From: Stenotrophomonas sp. 169
GTDB lineage: Bacteria > Pseudomonadota > Gammaproteobacteria > Xanthomonadales > Xanthomonadaceae
NCBI RefSeq assembly: GCF_014621775.1
Contig: NZ_CP061204.1
Location: 454,501 to 518,500 of the forward strand
Length of the DNA: 64,000 bases
Direction of reading: 5' to 3'
Shown: positions 1 through 8,545 of the stretch, one piece after another
How positions within the stretch are numbered: the stretch's first letter is position 1
How the letters are laid out: each line of letters begins with the position of its first letter
The notes under the pieces: generated by a model
What the model was told of the DNA's origin: nothing
Seen by the model: the letters and a program-made list of their open reading frames with translations, nothing else
Database searches by the model: none
Made by a program: the position numbers and the translations under genes

Positions 1-403
1 TATCCACCGTCGCACTGCAGGTGGTGGCCACCATCGGGGCCCGCCACCAGCTGCCGCGGCGCAATCGGTCGAAGACGGTGATGTCCAGCAACTGCGCCAC
101 GATGAAGGCGGAGCACGAGGCCACGGCGATGCGCGGCGTCGCCACCCAGAACGACAGCACCACCGCCAGCGCGAAACCGGCCCACGCCACCCGGCGGGCA
201 GGGCCTGGGCCGAAGCGGCGGTTGATCAGGTTGCTCACCAGGAACGCGACCGGATAGCTGAACGCACCCCAGGTCAGCCAGTCGTTGATCGGGTACTGCA
301 CCAGCACGTTCGAGCCCAGCACCACCGCGCCCATGGCCAACACCGCCAGCAGCAGCGCGCGGACGGTCATCGGAGCAAAAGCGGGGGCGGGACGCGCGGA
401 CAT
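1..403 (-). CDS. VUT family queuosine precursor transporter, partial
   Basis: Integral inner-membrane protein of the VUT/YhhQ family, thought to import queuosine precursors. The reading frame runs off the left window edge, so only about 134 N-terminal residues are visible. Seen: an N-terminal hydrophobic helix, then the family-like stretch VQYPINDWLTWGAFSYPVAF, a conserved NR pair before GPGPARR, a second hydrophobic block, and the RIAVAS..AF..AQLLDI..FDRLR segment typical of the family. The start at 403 was chosen over in-frame ATGs at 436 and 370; none has a strong ribosome binding site. Family assignment is by remembered motif; the substrate is inferred from the family. Confidence 0.75.
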   Translation of the reverse strand, partial: MSARPAPAFAPMTVRALLLAVLAMGAVVLGSNVLVQYPINDWLTWGAFSYPVAFLVSNLINRRFGPGPARRVAWAGFALAVVLSFWVATPRIAVASCSAFIVAQLLDITVFDRLRRGSWWRAPMVATTCSATVD

Positions 404-521
404 GGCGAGCCAGGAGGCAGAAAGGAAGGCGCGCATTATCCGCCCCCGGGCAGCGCGCTGCCAGCAGCGCCTGAACAGCATAGTCAGGGCGCCGGTAACG
501 CGTCGCGGTCGGCTGCTTGGG

Positions 522-607
522 GTAGAGCCGACTTCAGTCGGCTGCGGTGGGAAGCCGGCTGAAGCCGGCTCTACCGCTGGTTTGGGAAGCCGACTGAAGT
601 CGGCTCT
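522..607. repeat. SMAG (GTAG) REP dimer plus interrupted third copy
   Basis: A palindrome beginning GTAGAGCCGACTTCAGTCGG at 522 is followed by its inverted partner ending CTAC at 574. A third half-copy, 588-607, runs to GGCTCT and is then cut off by the IS110 element. These are typical Stenotrophomonas GTAG-type REP elements. The stretch 404-521 between the transporter start and the repeat holds nothing else recognisable. Confidence 0.85.
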
Positions 608-1730
<1,123 letters not shown>

Positions 1731-1759
1731 CAACACAGTTGCTACCGTGGGCTCTGGGA

Positions 1760-1781
1760 AGCCGACCGAGGCCGGCTCTAC
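1760..1781. repeat. SMAG half palindrome, right flank of IS110
   Basis: AGCCGACCGAGGCCGGCTCTAC follows the point where the IS110 element ends. Together with 588-607 it is part of the SMAG cluster that was the insertion target. Confidence 0.7.
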
Positions 1782-1791
1782 CGCCCTTGCG

Positions 1792-2301
1792 TCACCACGT
1801 GCCGGTGAGGTTGTCCGCGGCGGCGTACTCGGTGGGGACGTAAGCCAGCGTCTTCCCGGCCCCATCGGTCACGTTCCAGCCCGCTCCGGCGGGTGTCGGC
1901 ACGAAGGCCACGGTCTCGCCGACGGCGAAGGCTGCACCGGGGTTGTCCTGCCGCGCCGGCCATTGCAGCGTGGCGGTCTGCTCTGCATTGCCCGGCACCT
2001 GCAGTTGCACTTTGCAGCCCTGCGCGTCAGTGGTGACTTCTTTGACTTCCATCGGCGGCAGCGGCTTGGCCGGCACGCGTTTGCGGGCGCTGCGTTGCTC
2101 GCTGGCCTTGAACGGCGCCTTCGACAATTCCACCAACCCCACCGACGCGGCCAGCGGGATCGACAGCGTCAGCACCATCGACACCAGCACGCCGGCCTCG
2201 CTGCTGTTGAGGTCCCCGCCGCCGGCGTGGGCGCGTGGAGTGAATACGGTGGTGGCCGCAAGCAGCAAGGCCAGGGCGGGTGTGGCGAAGGTACGGGACA
2301 T
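1792..2301 (-). CDS. hypothetical exported protein
   Basis: 169 residues. The N-terminus (MSRTFATPALALLLAATT..) is a typical Sec signal peptide ending near AHA-G at about residue 27. A second hydrophobic segment (VLVSMVLTLSIPLAASVGLV) at about 38-58 suggests a membrane anchor, followed by a basic stretch and a Pro-rich linker, then a C-terminal domain with one Cys. No family was recognised. It lies 24 bp downstream of the DUF2145 gene on the same strand and is probably co-transcribed with it; the two may work together in the envelope, which is inference. Confidence 0.65.
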   Translation of the reverse strand: MSRTFATPALALLLAATTVFTPRAHAGGGDLNSSEAGVLVSMVLTLSIPLAASVGLVELSKAPFKASEQRSARKRVPAKPLPPMEVKEVTTDAQGCKVQLQVPGNAEQTATLQWPARQDNPGAAFAVGETVAFVPTPAGAGWNVTDGAGKTLAYVPTEYAAADNLTGTW

Positions 2302-2325
2302 GCGTGTCTCCAGGTACGGAAAGGG

Positions 2326-3165
2326 TCAGGGCGCGACCGGGGCAGCGCCTGCCACGGCGACATGCGGTATCGAAAGGTCCTGTTGCAGCTGGCGTCGCAC
2401 GCGCAGGAAGTCGAACACGGATTCCACCGTCACCACCGAGTAATTGCCCGACACCCGCTCACCGGCGGGATGGTCGGTCGTGGTGGCATTGGCCACGAAC
2501 AGGCGCGCGCCCAACCGCTTGCCCAAGCCGATGTGCAGCACGCTGGGCCGGTAGTCGTGGGTCTTCAGCCAGTCCTGCGCCTGCGTGCGATCCTGCAGCG
2601 GCGCGGTACCGTCGGCGCTTGCCATCGCCACCGCCAGCACCTCCAGCACCCAGCCATTGGAATTCTGGAACTCGGTACGGAACGGATAGGCCACCGCGTT
2701 GTAGCGCGGCTCGTGCAGCGCATGCGCGGTGCGGGCGGGCGGCTGCAGCAGCGCTTTCAACCGCGCGCGCAGGGGCGCATCAGGGATGCCGATGCGCAGG
2801 TCGGTGTGGCCACCGGTTTCGCCGATGAAGTTGGCCAGCCCTTCGCGGTACAGCTGCGAACGGTCGGTCTTGCAACGGTTGAGCAGGTGCACCGCGCGCC
2901 AGCGTCCATCGGCTTCGCGCAGCAGGAAGGCCAGATGGCTGTGGCGCAGGCCGTAGCGGCTCAGGTCCTGGCCACCGCGTGCGGCGACCACGATGTCGAC
3001 GTCCGGCAGCGCTTCCAGTTGCTCGGCCGTGGTCCATGCCATGTCGAACATCGCCGCTTCGGCGGCCGGGCTGGGGTAGCGCTCGCGGCAGGTGCCGCTG
3101 TCGGCCCAGGCAGACGCCGGGGCAAGGAGCAGCAGCAGGGCGAGGTAAAAAGCGAGACGTTCCAT
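2326..3165 (-). CDS. DUF2145 family exported protein
   Basis: 279 residues with an N-terminal signal peptide (MERLAFYLALLLLLAPASAWA). The DUF2145 core is recognisable by RYGLRHSHLAFLLRE at about 75-90, then VHLLNRCKTDRSQLYREGLANF, with a His followed later by a Cys/Asn-rich motif, reminiscent of circularly permuted NlpC/P60-like enzymes; that last point is inference. The start at 3165 removes an eight-residue extension and puts Met directly before the signal peptide. It ends 24 bp before the next small exported protein and starts about 20 bp from the end of the ELM1-like gene, so three genes form one minus-strand run. Confidence 0.8.
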   Translation of the reverse strand: MERLAFYLALLLLLAPASAWADSGTCRERYPSPAAEAAMFDMAWTTAEQLEALPDVDIVVAARGGQDLSRYGLRHSHLAFLLREADGRWRAVHLLNRCKTDRSQLYREGLANFIGETGGHTDLRIGIPDAPLRARLKALLQPPARTAHALHEPRYNAVAYPFRTEFQNSNGWVLEVLAVAMASADGTAPLQDRTQAQDWLKTHDYRPSVLHIGLGKRLGARLFVANATTTDHPAGERVSGNYSVVTVESVFDFLRVRRQLQQDLSIPHVAVAGAAPVAP

Positions 3166-3185
3166 GTGCCGCCGATGATAGACGG

Positions 3186-4166
3186 TCACCGGGGCAGCGG
3201 GGCGCCCACGCCCAGTCGCCGTTTCACCTCCGCGGCCACGCGCGTGGTCTCGCGCAGCGGCGCGATAGGGCCGTGTGACCAGTCCAGCCAGCGCGGCTGC
3301 AGCCGGCCACGTTCCTGCAAGGCACGGTGGAAGCGGGCCAGGCGAACCTGCACTACATCACCCAGCGCCACCATCACCGGCAGCCGCGTGGCGCAGGCTT
3401 CAGACAACAGATTCACCGAATCCGGCGATGCCACCACCCGGTCGGCCCAGCCCAGCAGGCCGGCGTACGGGTTCACGCCATCGCCGCCATCGCCCCAGAT
3501 CACGTGGGGCACATCGGCGAAGGTCGCGCGCAGCGCATCGGACAGTGCCGGCGGCGTGCGGCGCGACGTCGTGGCCAGCAGGCTGCCGCCCTCGCTGCGC
3601 AGCTGCGACGCTACCTGCTCGAACACCGTGCGCATGGCGTCCTCGGTCCATGCCGCATGCGCCGTCGGCCCCCCCACCAGCAAGGCCGTACGTGGCCCGG
3701 GCAGGCTGCCGAAGTCAGCGAACGCTGCCCGCCCCAACGACAGCCAGTCGTCGTCGACCGGGTTGAGGCTGCCGAGCAGGGTCAGCACATTGCTGCCGCG
3801 CAGGGCGTCATGCTCGGGCACGACCACCAGGTCCCAATGGCGTGCATTGATGCGCGGGTCCAGGATCTGCACGACCTGGCTGCCGCGTGCGCGCAGCACC
3901 CGCAGGGCACCGGCGGCTTGGCGTCCACAGCCGATCGCCAACGCAGGAGGTGTCGCAGCCAGCGCTGCGAAGGCCGTTCCATAGCCCTGCGCGTCACCGG
4001 GCAGGCGGCGTGGCGACAGCCAGCGCCACGGTGCGCGTGGCGCGAGTGTCAGCGGCTGATGGGTGCCCAGACGCAAGGCACCGGCCAGTGCCACGGCCTG
4101 GCGGACATTGCCGGCGCGGCCATCGGTAATCGTCGAGGGCGCACTCGATCGTTGCACGATTGGCAT
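3186..4166 (-). CDS. ELM1-like (mitochondrial fission ELM1 / DUF1022) family protein
   Basis: 326 residues. The N-terminal [15 protein letters not shown] motif is the family hallmark, followed by a region resembling GT-B glycosyltransferases ([55 protein letters not shown]). In bacteria its substrate is unproven; links to sugar transfer onto envelope components have been proposed for the family. It is the first gene of the minus-strand run with the DUF2145 gene. The ATG lies inside a divergent intergenic of about 140 bp shared with the nitroreductase gene. Confidence 0.78.
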   Translation of the reverse strand: MPIVQRSSAPSTITDGRAGNVRQAVALAGALRLGTHQPLTLAPRAPWRWLSPRRLPGDAQGYGTAFAALAATPPALAIGCGRQAAGALRVLRARGSQVVQILDPRINARHWDLVVVPEHDALRGSNVLTLLGSLNPVDDDWLSLGRAAFADFGSLPGPRTALLVGGPTAHAAWTEDAMRTVFEQVASQLRSEGGSLLATTSRRTPPALSDALRATFADVPHVIWGDGGDGVNPYAGLLGWADRVVASPDSVNLLSEACATRLPVMVALGDVVQVRLARFHRALQERGRLQPRWLDWSHGPIAPLRETTRVAAEVKRRLGVGAPLPR

Positions 4167-4308
4167 TAATTCGTTTCAACCCTGCTGGGTGTTGCAACAG
4201 ACGCGACACTCTACACTGCCTCGCATGGACCCGGCCGTTGCGGCATTGCCACCGCAGCCCGGCCCGCGATCCGCTGCGGCGGATCTCCCACCACTCCCAG
4301 GAGGATGC

Positions 4309-4899
4309 ATGTCGCACGAACTCGACGCCGTCGCACTCGATCAGTTGTTCCGCACTGCCCGCACCGCCAACAGCTTCCACGACACGCCGGTGGACGAAGC
4401 CACGCTGCGTGCGCTGTACGACCTGGTGAAGTTCGGGCCGACCTCGGCCAACTCCAGCCCGGCGCGGTTCGTGTTCGTCACCTCCAAGGAAGGCAAGTCC
4501 AAGCTGGCGCCCGCGCTGTCCGAGGGCAACCTCGCCAAGACGATGGCCGCGCCGGTCACGGTGATCATCGCGCATGACCTCGACTTCCACGAGAAGCTGC
4601 CTTATCTGTTCCCGCATGCCGATGCGAAGAGCTGGTTCGACGGCCCGCAGGAAAACCGCCAGAAGCCCGCACTGCTCAATGGCAGCCTGCAGGGCGCCTA
4701 CCTGATCCTGGCCGCACGCGCGCTGGGTCTGGATGCCGGCCCGATGACCGGCTTCGATCCGGCCAAGGTGGACGATGCGTTCTTCGCGGGCACCTCGCTG
4801 CGCAGCAACTTCCTGGTCAACCTGGGCCATGGCGATGACGCGGCCCTGTTCCCGCGTTCGCCACGCTTGTCCTTCGACGAAGCCGCTCGCATCGTCTGA
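4309..4899 (+). CDS. nitroreductase family, RutE-like malonic semialdehyde reductase
   Basis: 196 residues, the usual RutE length. FMN-binding nitroreductase fold: the [34 protein letters not shown] region at about 14-50 carries the family's FMN-contacting Ser/Asn residues, and NLGHGD near the C-terminus closes the fold. The start follows a strong Shine-Dalgarno (CCAGGAGGATGC). No other rut genes are near, so it probably serves as a general NAD(P)H-dependent reductase of small aldehydes; the specific substrate is inferred from resemblance to RutE. Confidence 0.82.
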   Translation: MSHELDAVALDQLFRTARTANSFHDTPVDEATLRALYDLVKFGPTSANSSPARFVFVTSKEGKSKLAPALSEGNLAKTMAAPVTVIIAHDLDFHEKLPYLFPHADAKSWFDGPQENRQKPALLNGSLQGAYLILAARALGLDAGPMTGFDPAKVDDAFFAGTSLRSNFLVNLGHGDDAALFPRSPRLSFDEAARIV

Positions 4900-4989
4900 A
4901 CCGCCTTTGTGTTTGAATCGGCCCGTCCCGCGCGGTCGGGTCGATGTTTGCAGTCCATTCCCTTACCGAAATCGAGAGAGAGTCCGAAC

Positions 4990-5706
4990 ATGACCAAGAC
5001 CCATAAGCTGCTGCTGCCGCTCGCCCTGACCCTGGCGATCGCGGCCTGCTCCAAGCCGGCTGAAGAAGCGGCTGCGCCGGCTGCTCCGGCCGCCGATGCC
5101 ACCGCACCGGCCGCTGCTGCGCCGACCACCACCCCGGCCACCGACGCCGCTGCCGCTGCCCCGGCCGAAGCCGTGCAGATCGCATCGGGCACCTACAAGC
5201 TCGACCCGACCCACACCGACGTGCTGGCGCAGTGGAGCCACTTCGGCTTCTCCCACCCGACCGCCCACTTCGGCAATGCCGAAGGCACGCTGGTGTATGA
5301 CGCGGCCGACGTGACCAAGTCCACCGTGGAAGTGAAGCTGCCGCTGACCGGCCTGAACAGCTTCACCGCGAAGTTCGACGAGCACCTGAAGAGCGCCGAT
5401 TTCTTCGACGCCGGCAAGTTCCCGGCCGCCACCTTCAAGAGCACCAAGGTGGAAGCCGCGGGCACCAACAAGCTGACCGTCACCGGTGACCTGACCATCA
5501 AGGACCAGACCAAGCCGGTCACCCTGGACGTCACCATCAATGGCGGCGGTGAGCACCCGATGGCCAAGGTGCCGGCGGCTGGTTTCGATGCCACCACCAC
5601 CATCAAGCGCAGCGATTTCGGCGTCGGCGCATATGCCCCGAACGTCAGCGACGAGGTCAAGATCCGCATCACGACCGAAGCCACCGGCGAAAAGCCGGCT
5701 GCCTGA
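4990..5706 (+). CDS. YceI family lipoprotein
   Basis: 238 residues. Signal peptide with lipobox (LTLAIAAC) puts the lipidated Cys at about residue 19. An Ala/Pro-rich linker of about 40 residues follows, then the YceI lipocalin-like domain: YKLDPTHTDVLAQWSHFGFSH, LVYD..., DEHLKSADFFDAGKFP, LTIKDQTKPVTLDV. YceI proteins bind a polyprenyl ligand in the periplasm. The GA-rich leader and ATG at 4990 fit the signal-peptide start, and a strong terminator follows, so it is a monocistronic gene. Confidence 0.9.
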   Translation: MTKTHKLLLPLALTLAIAACSKPAEEAAAPAAPAADATAPAAAAPTTTPATDAAAAAPAEAVQIASGTYKLDPTHTDVLAQWSHFGFSHPTAHFGNAEGTLVYDAADVTKSTVEVKLPLTGLNSFTAKFDEHLKSADFFDAGKFPAATFKSTKVEAAGTNKLTVTGDLTIKDQTKPVTLDVTINGGGEHPMAKVPAAGFDATTTIKRSDFGVGAYAPNVSDEVKIRITTEATGEKPAA

Positions 5707-5724
5707 TCCACGGCAGGCTGCATG

Positions 5725-5757
5725 AAAAAACCCGCCGGTGACGGCGGGTTTTTTTTT
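5725..5757 (+). terminator. rho-independent terminator after yceI-like gene
   Basis: AAAAAACCCGCC-GGTGAC-GGCGGG followed by nine T residues: a GC stem with A-rich 5' side and U-tail. Confidence 0.9.
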
Positions 5758-5764
5758 GCGGCGT

Positions 5765-5878
5765 CGTCGATACGTACTTGAAGACGTTGCGCGCTGCTTG
5801 GCGTCGACGCGCACCTGGAAACCCTTGCGTACTGCTCGGCGTCGACACGTACTTGGGAAAAATTGGCGCGCTGCTTGG
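5765..5878. repeat. three tandem ~38-bp imperfect repeats
   Basis: Units at 5765-5801, 5802-5839 and 5840-5878. Each starts CGTCGA, continues with a form of (T/C)(A/G)CG(T/C)AC(T/C)TG, and ends with a form of CTGCT(T/C)GG. They run directly into the GTAG of the next SMAG element. No reading frame or known element was recognised. Confidence 0.7.
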
Positions 5879-5966
5879 TAGCGCCGAGCCACGCTCGGCG
5901 GAAACCTTGGCGGCGCGCGAACCGCGAACCGCGCCGCTGCGCTCGCCGAGCATGGCTCGGCGCTAC
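5878..5966. repeat. SMAG variant, inverted pair
   Basis: GTAGCGCCGAGCCACGCTCG at 5878 and its inverted partner GAGCATGGCTCGGCGCTAC ending 5966 flank a GC-rich spacer. A short direct repeat (ATGGCGCGTCGTCCG, ATGGTGCGTCGTCCG) follows to about 6006. Nothing else lies between the yceI-like gene and the gene ending at 6011. Confidence 0.8.
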
Positions 5967-6010
5967 CGCGATGGCGCGTCGTCCGTCGCGATGGTGCGTC
6001 GTCCGAGGTG

Positions 6011-6418
6011 TCAGGTCAGGCGCGTTTGCAGCCAGCGGTCGGTCACCGCGATCGGCGTCAGGCGCGGGGTGATCTTCAAGTCGAGCGCGCGCACGAAATC
6101 CTGCGCGGCGCGGCCGTACGCCTGGCGGGCCATCAGTGCGGCCTGCTTGGTGCTGGCCTGCTGCGTGCGCAACTTCACCAGATGCACCGAAGGGCGTCCG
6201 GGCGGCGAGAACTTCTGGTCGCGGCGCAGGATGTCCGCCACCAGGTTCATATCCGTATCGGCTTTCAGCGCCGCGTGCTTGGTCTGCAGCAGGGACAGCA
6301 ACAACTGGCGCAGACTGGCGGACTCGCCGTGGGGGGCCAGCAGGGAATCAAAGGCAGCATCGTCGGCCTGCAGGCGCTCGAGCGCCGCGGCGAGGGTAGG
6401 AACAGAGAGGTCGGTCAT
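6011..6418 (-). CDS. hypothetical protein, helical, cytosolic
   Basis: 135 residues without signal peptide or membrane segment; almost all predicted helix from composition (LAAALERLQADDAAF, LRQLLLSLLQTKHAAL, LMARQAYGRAAQDFVRAL). No family was recognised. It stands alone between two SMAG clusters; ATG at 6418. Whether it is expressed cannot be told, but base composition and frame length are like neighbouring real genes. Confidence 0.55.
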   Translation of the reverse strand: MTDLSVPTLAAALERLQADDAAFDSLLAPHGESASLRQLLLSLLQTKHAALKADTDMNLVADILRRDQKFSPPGRPSVHLVKLRTQQASTKQAALMARQAYGRAAQDFVRALDLKITPRLTPIAVTDRWLQTRLT

Positions 6419-6533
6419 GACGCGATTATCGCGCCAATCGGGGTGGCGTGGCGGGGGAACAGCGTGGCCGGTCGCCGGTGTTGTTGGTGGTGGTGCTGTT
6501 GCTGCTCTGGCTCTCGCTCTCGCTCTTGCTCCG

Positions 6534-6603
6534 GTAGAGCCGACTTCAGTCGGCTGGCACCGTCATCGTCCGCGATGGGGCAGCCGACTGAAGTCGGCTC
6601 TAC
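6534..6603. repeat. SMAG dimer
   Basis: GTAGAGCCGACTTCAGTCGG at 6534 with its inverted copy ending CTAC at 6603. It is preceded by a low-complexity run rich in TGGTGG and CTCTCG steps at about 6482-6530. Confidence 0.9.
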
Positions 6604-6627
6604 CGTCGGCTGTACCCTCGGGAGGGT

Positions 6628-7428
6628 TCAATCGCCGTCGGTGTCATCCGGGTGGGCTTTCCAATAGCCGGTGGAGCGGATCCAGTCGCGGGGCCCGGCG
6701 TGGTGGCCTTCGAAGAACTTGCGCATCATGCGGGCGCGGCGGGATTCGGTGGCGATCCAATAGAACACGTCGCCTTCCGGGGCCTCGAAGTCCACCAGCG
6801 CATCTTCCAGCAATGAACTGCTGGCCGCCGGAAAGCCATTGCGCTCCAGCCACTGGATGCGCACGTTGTCCCCCTGCGGCAGGTCCTGGCGCTCCTCTTC
6901 GTCGGCCACTTCGATCAGCACCTGTACCTCGGCCGTTTCAGGCAGCACCTCCAACCAGCGTGCAATCGCCGGCAGCGCCGTTTCGTCGCCGATCAGTACA
7001 TAGCCGTCGTAGTCATCGGCCACCTGGAACGAACCGCGCGGACCGCCCACGGCCAGCGTGTCGCCCGGCTGTGCGCGGGCAGCCCATGGGCCGGCGACAC
7101 CGTGGTCGCCGTGCAGCACGAAGTCGATGGCCAGCTCGCCGGCTTCGTGATCCCAGCCGCGTGGCGTGTAGTCGCGGGCCGGCGAATGCTCCTTGCCTTC
7201 CGGGTAACGCGGGCCCTCGGCGGTCATGGTCGGCAGCACCATCTCACCGCTGCTGTTGGGGAAGAACAGCTTGATGTGGTCGTCGGCGCCGGGCGAATCG
7301 AAGCCGGCCAGATCGGTACCGCCCAGGATCACGCGACGCATGTGGGGGGTGATGTCTTCGGTGCGCAGCACGGTCAGTTCGCGGAAGCGGACATCCAGGC
7401 GCAGGCGCTTGTTTTCGTGGTGGGACAT
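6628..7428 (-). CDS. siderophore-interacting protein (ferric-chelate reductase, ViuB type)
   Basis: 266 residues: an N-terminal FAD-binding barrel (ITPHMRRVILGG, then DDHIKLFFP), ARDYTPRGWD and LAIDFVLHGDHGVAGPWA, the FAD motif of SIP proteins, and a C-terminal NAD(P)H-binding part (YVLIGDETALPAIARWLE, FYWIATESRRARMMRKFF). It releases iron from ferric siderophores in the cytosol by reduction. The gene is 52 bp downstream of a PadR regulator gene on the same strand, so it is probably controlled from that gene's operator. Confidence 0.92.
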   Translation of the reverse strand: MSHHENKRLRLDVRFRELTVLRTEDITPHMRRVILGGTDLAGFDSPGADDHIKLFFPNSSGEMVLPTMTAEGPRYPEGKEHSPARDYTPRGWDHEAGELAIDFVLHGDHGVAGPWAARAQPGDTLAVGGPRGSFQVADDYDGYVLIGDETALPAIARWLEVLPETAEVQVLIEVADEEERQDLPQGDNVRIQWLERNGFPAASSSLLEDALVDFEAPEGDVFYWIATESRRARMMRKFFEGHHAGPRDWIRSTGYWKAHPDDTDGD

Positions 7429-7480
7429 GGGGGATTCCTGCAGAGAGTAGGGCGCAGACGCGCAGGTCGACCGGGCTGGC

Positions 7481-7999
7481 TCAGGCGGGCGGGGTCGAAG
7501 AATCGGGGGGTGTGGCAGGTTGGCCGTTCAACAGCGCGGTGGCACGCAACAGGTAATTGGCCACCTGCTCGGCTTCGCCGTCCACCCAGCGGCCGTGGTG
7601 ACGGACAAGCGCGCCTTTGAACTGGCGCAGCGCATCGCGCAATGCGGGCGGCATGTCGGCCTTGGCGATATCGCGTGCGCGGTGCCAGGCGCGGTGCTGG
7701 GCCGCTTTCACTTCATCGCGGCGCGCCAGCAGTTCGGCGCGACCGGCATCGGTGATATGGAAACGCCGGCGGCCGGCATCGTCCTCGCCGAGTACCCAGC
7801 CGGCCTGTTCGAAGCTGGCCAGCAGCGGATACATGGTGCCAGCGCTGGGGGTGTAGGCCCGGGCGAAGAGCTCGCTGACGTGCTGGATGAGCTCGTAACC
7901 GTGGCGCGGCTGCTCACCCAACAGGGCCAGCGCCAAGAGGCGCAAGTCGCCCCGGCTGAGCAGGCGGGTAGGGGAGGGAGCGGGACGCGGGGGAGTCAT
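7481..7999 (-). CDS. PadR family transcriptional regulator
   Basis: 172 residues. The N-terminal winged helix shows LLALALLGEQPRHGYELIQHV..., TMYPLLASFEQAGWV and a wing (GRRRFHITDAGRAEL), typical of PadR; the C-terminal part is the Vir_act_alpha_C-like helical dimerisation region. The start at 7999 is used because the upstream extension is encoded by the operator palindromes. Arrangement PadR-SIP resembles ferric-reductase regulators such as NfeR/YqjI next to NfeF/YqjH in enterobacteria; by analogy it may sense iron or nickel, which is inference. Confidence 0.9.
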   Translation of the reverse strand: MTPPRPAPSPTRLLSRGDLRLLALALLGEQPRHGYELIQHVSELFARAYTPSAGTMYPLLASFEQAGWVLGEDDAGRRRFHITDAGRAELLARRDEVKAAQHRAWHRARDIAKADMPPALRDALRQFKGALVRHHGRWVDGEAEQVANYLLRATALLNGQPATPPDSSTPPA

Positions 8000-8001
8000 T
8001 T

Positions 8002-8037
8002 CGATATATCGGTATCGGGTGTCGAAACGATATATCG
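8002..8037. promoter_or_regulatory. PadR autoregulatory operator (two CGATATATCG palindromes)
   Basis: Two identical 10-bp palindromes, CGATATATCG, at 8002-8011 and 8028-8037, centre to centre 26 bp, lie immediately upstream of the PadR start codon. They are strongly AT-rich in a GC-rich genome. Function is inferred from position and symmetry. Confidence 0.75.
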
Positions 8038-8125
8038 ATAAGGAGTGGGAAGCAAGCAGACGGTAGTGACGGCCGCTGGCCGTCATTCACGGAAGAGGGG
8101 GGTTTCCCGGGACTGGCGGAGTTCG

Positions 8126-8148
8126 GTGCCGACTGAAGTCGGCACTAC
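8126..8148. repeat. short SMAG-like palindrome
   Basis: GTGCCGACTGAAGTCGGCAC followed by TAC: a diverged single copy of the GTAG palindrome. Confidence 0.6.
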
Positions 8149-8161
8149 CGGGCCGGCGGGG

Positions 8162-8542
8162 TTACAGCTCGCCGCGGGCGACCTTGTCCTGGATCGCGGT
8201 CAGGTAGCCGTCCAGTTCGGTCTGCGAGGCGAAGATCTCTTCTACCGGGACGGCCTTCACCAGTTCGAATACCTTGCGCACGCCGGGCTGCGGTTGCATC
8301 ACCAGTACGCGGCCGGCGTGGGCGTGCAGGGCCTTGCGGGCGCGGAAGATCGAACGTAGGCCGGCACTGGAGATGTATTCCAGCCCCGCCAGGTTGAACT
8401 CCAGGATGTGGGTGCCGTCGTGCAGCAGGGGCGCCATCGCCTCATCCAGCTGCGGATGCGTGCTGCCGTCCAGCCAGCCGGACAGGAAAATCCGCTGGTA
8501 GGGGCCATCACCGGGCTCGATTCGCAGGCTCAGACGGGGCAT
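8162..8542 (-). CDS. STAS domain anti-sigma factor antagonist (RsbV-like)
   Basis: 126 residues. One STAS domain: RIFLSGWLDGSTHPQLDEAM, then ILEFNLAGLEYISSAGLRSIFRARKAL, in which the Ser of YISSAGLR is the expected phosphorylation site. It lies 3 bp downstream of the SpoIIE-type phosphatase gene, which should dephosphorylate it. The protein would then bind or release an anti-sigma-like kinase domain, here probably the HATPase part fused to the phosphatase. Confidence 0.9.
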   Translation of the reverse strand: MPRLSLRIEPGDGPYQRIFLSGWLDGSTHPQLDEAMAPLLHDGTHILEFNLAGLEYISSAGLRSIFRARKALHAHAGRVLVMQPQPGVRKVFELVKAVPVEEIFASQTELDGYLTAIQDKVARGEL

Positions 8543-8545
8543 GGC

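Noticed and set aside
1747..3984. 745-residue plus-strand open frame
   Set aside because: It is antisense to three well-supported minus-strand genes (signal peptide protein, DUF2145, ELM1-like) and has the Arg/His/Gln-rich composition of a shadow frame in GC-rich DNA.
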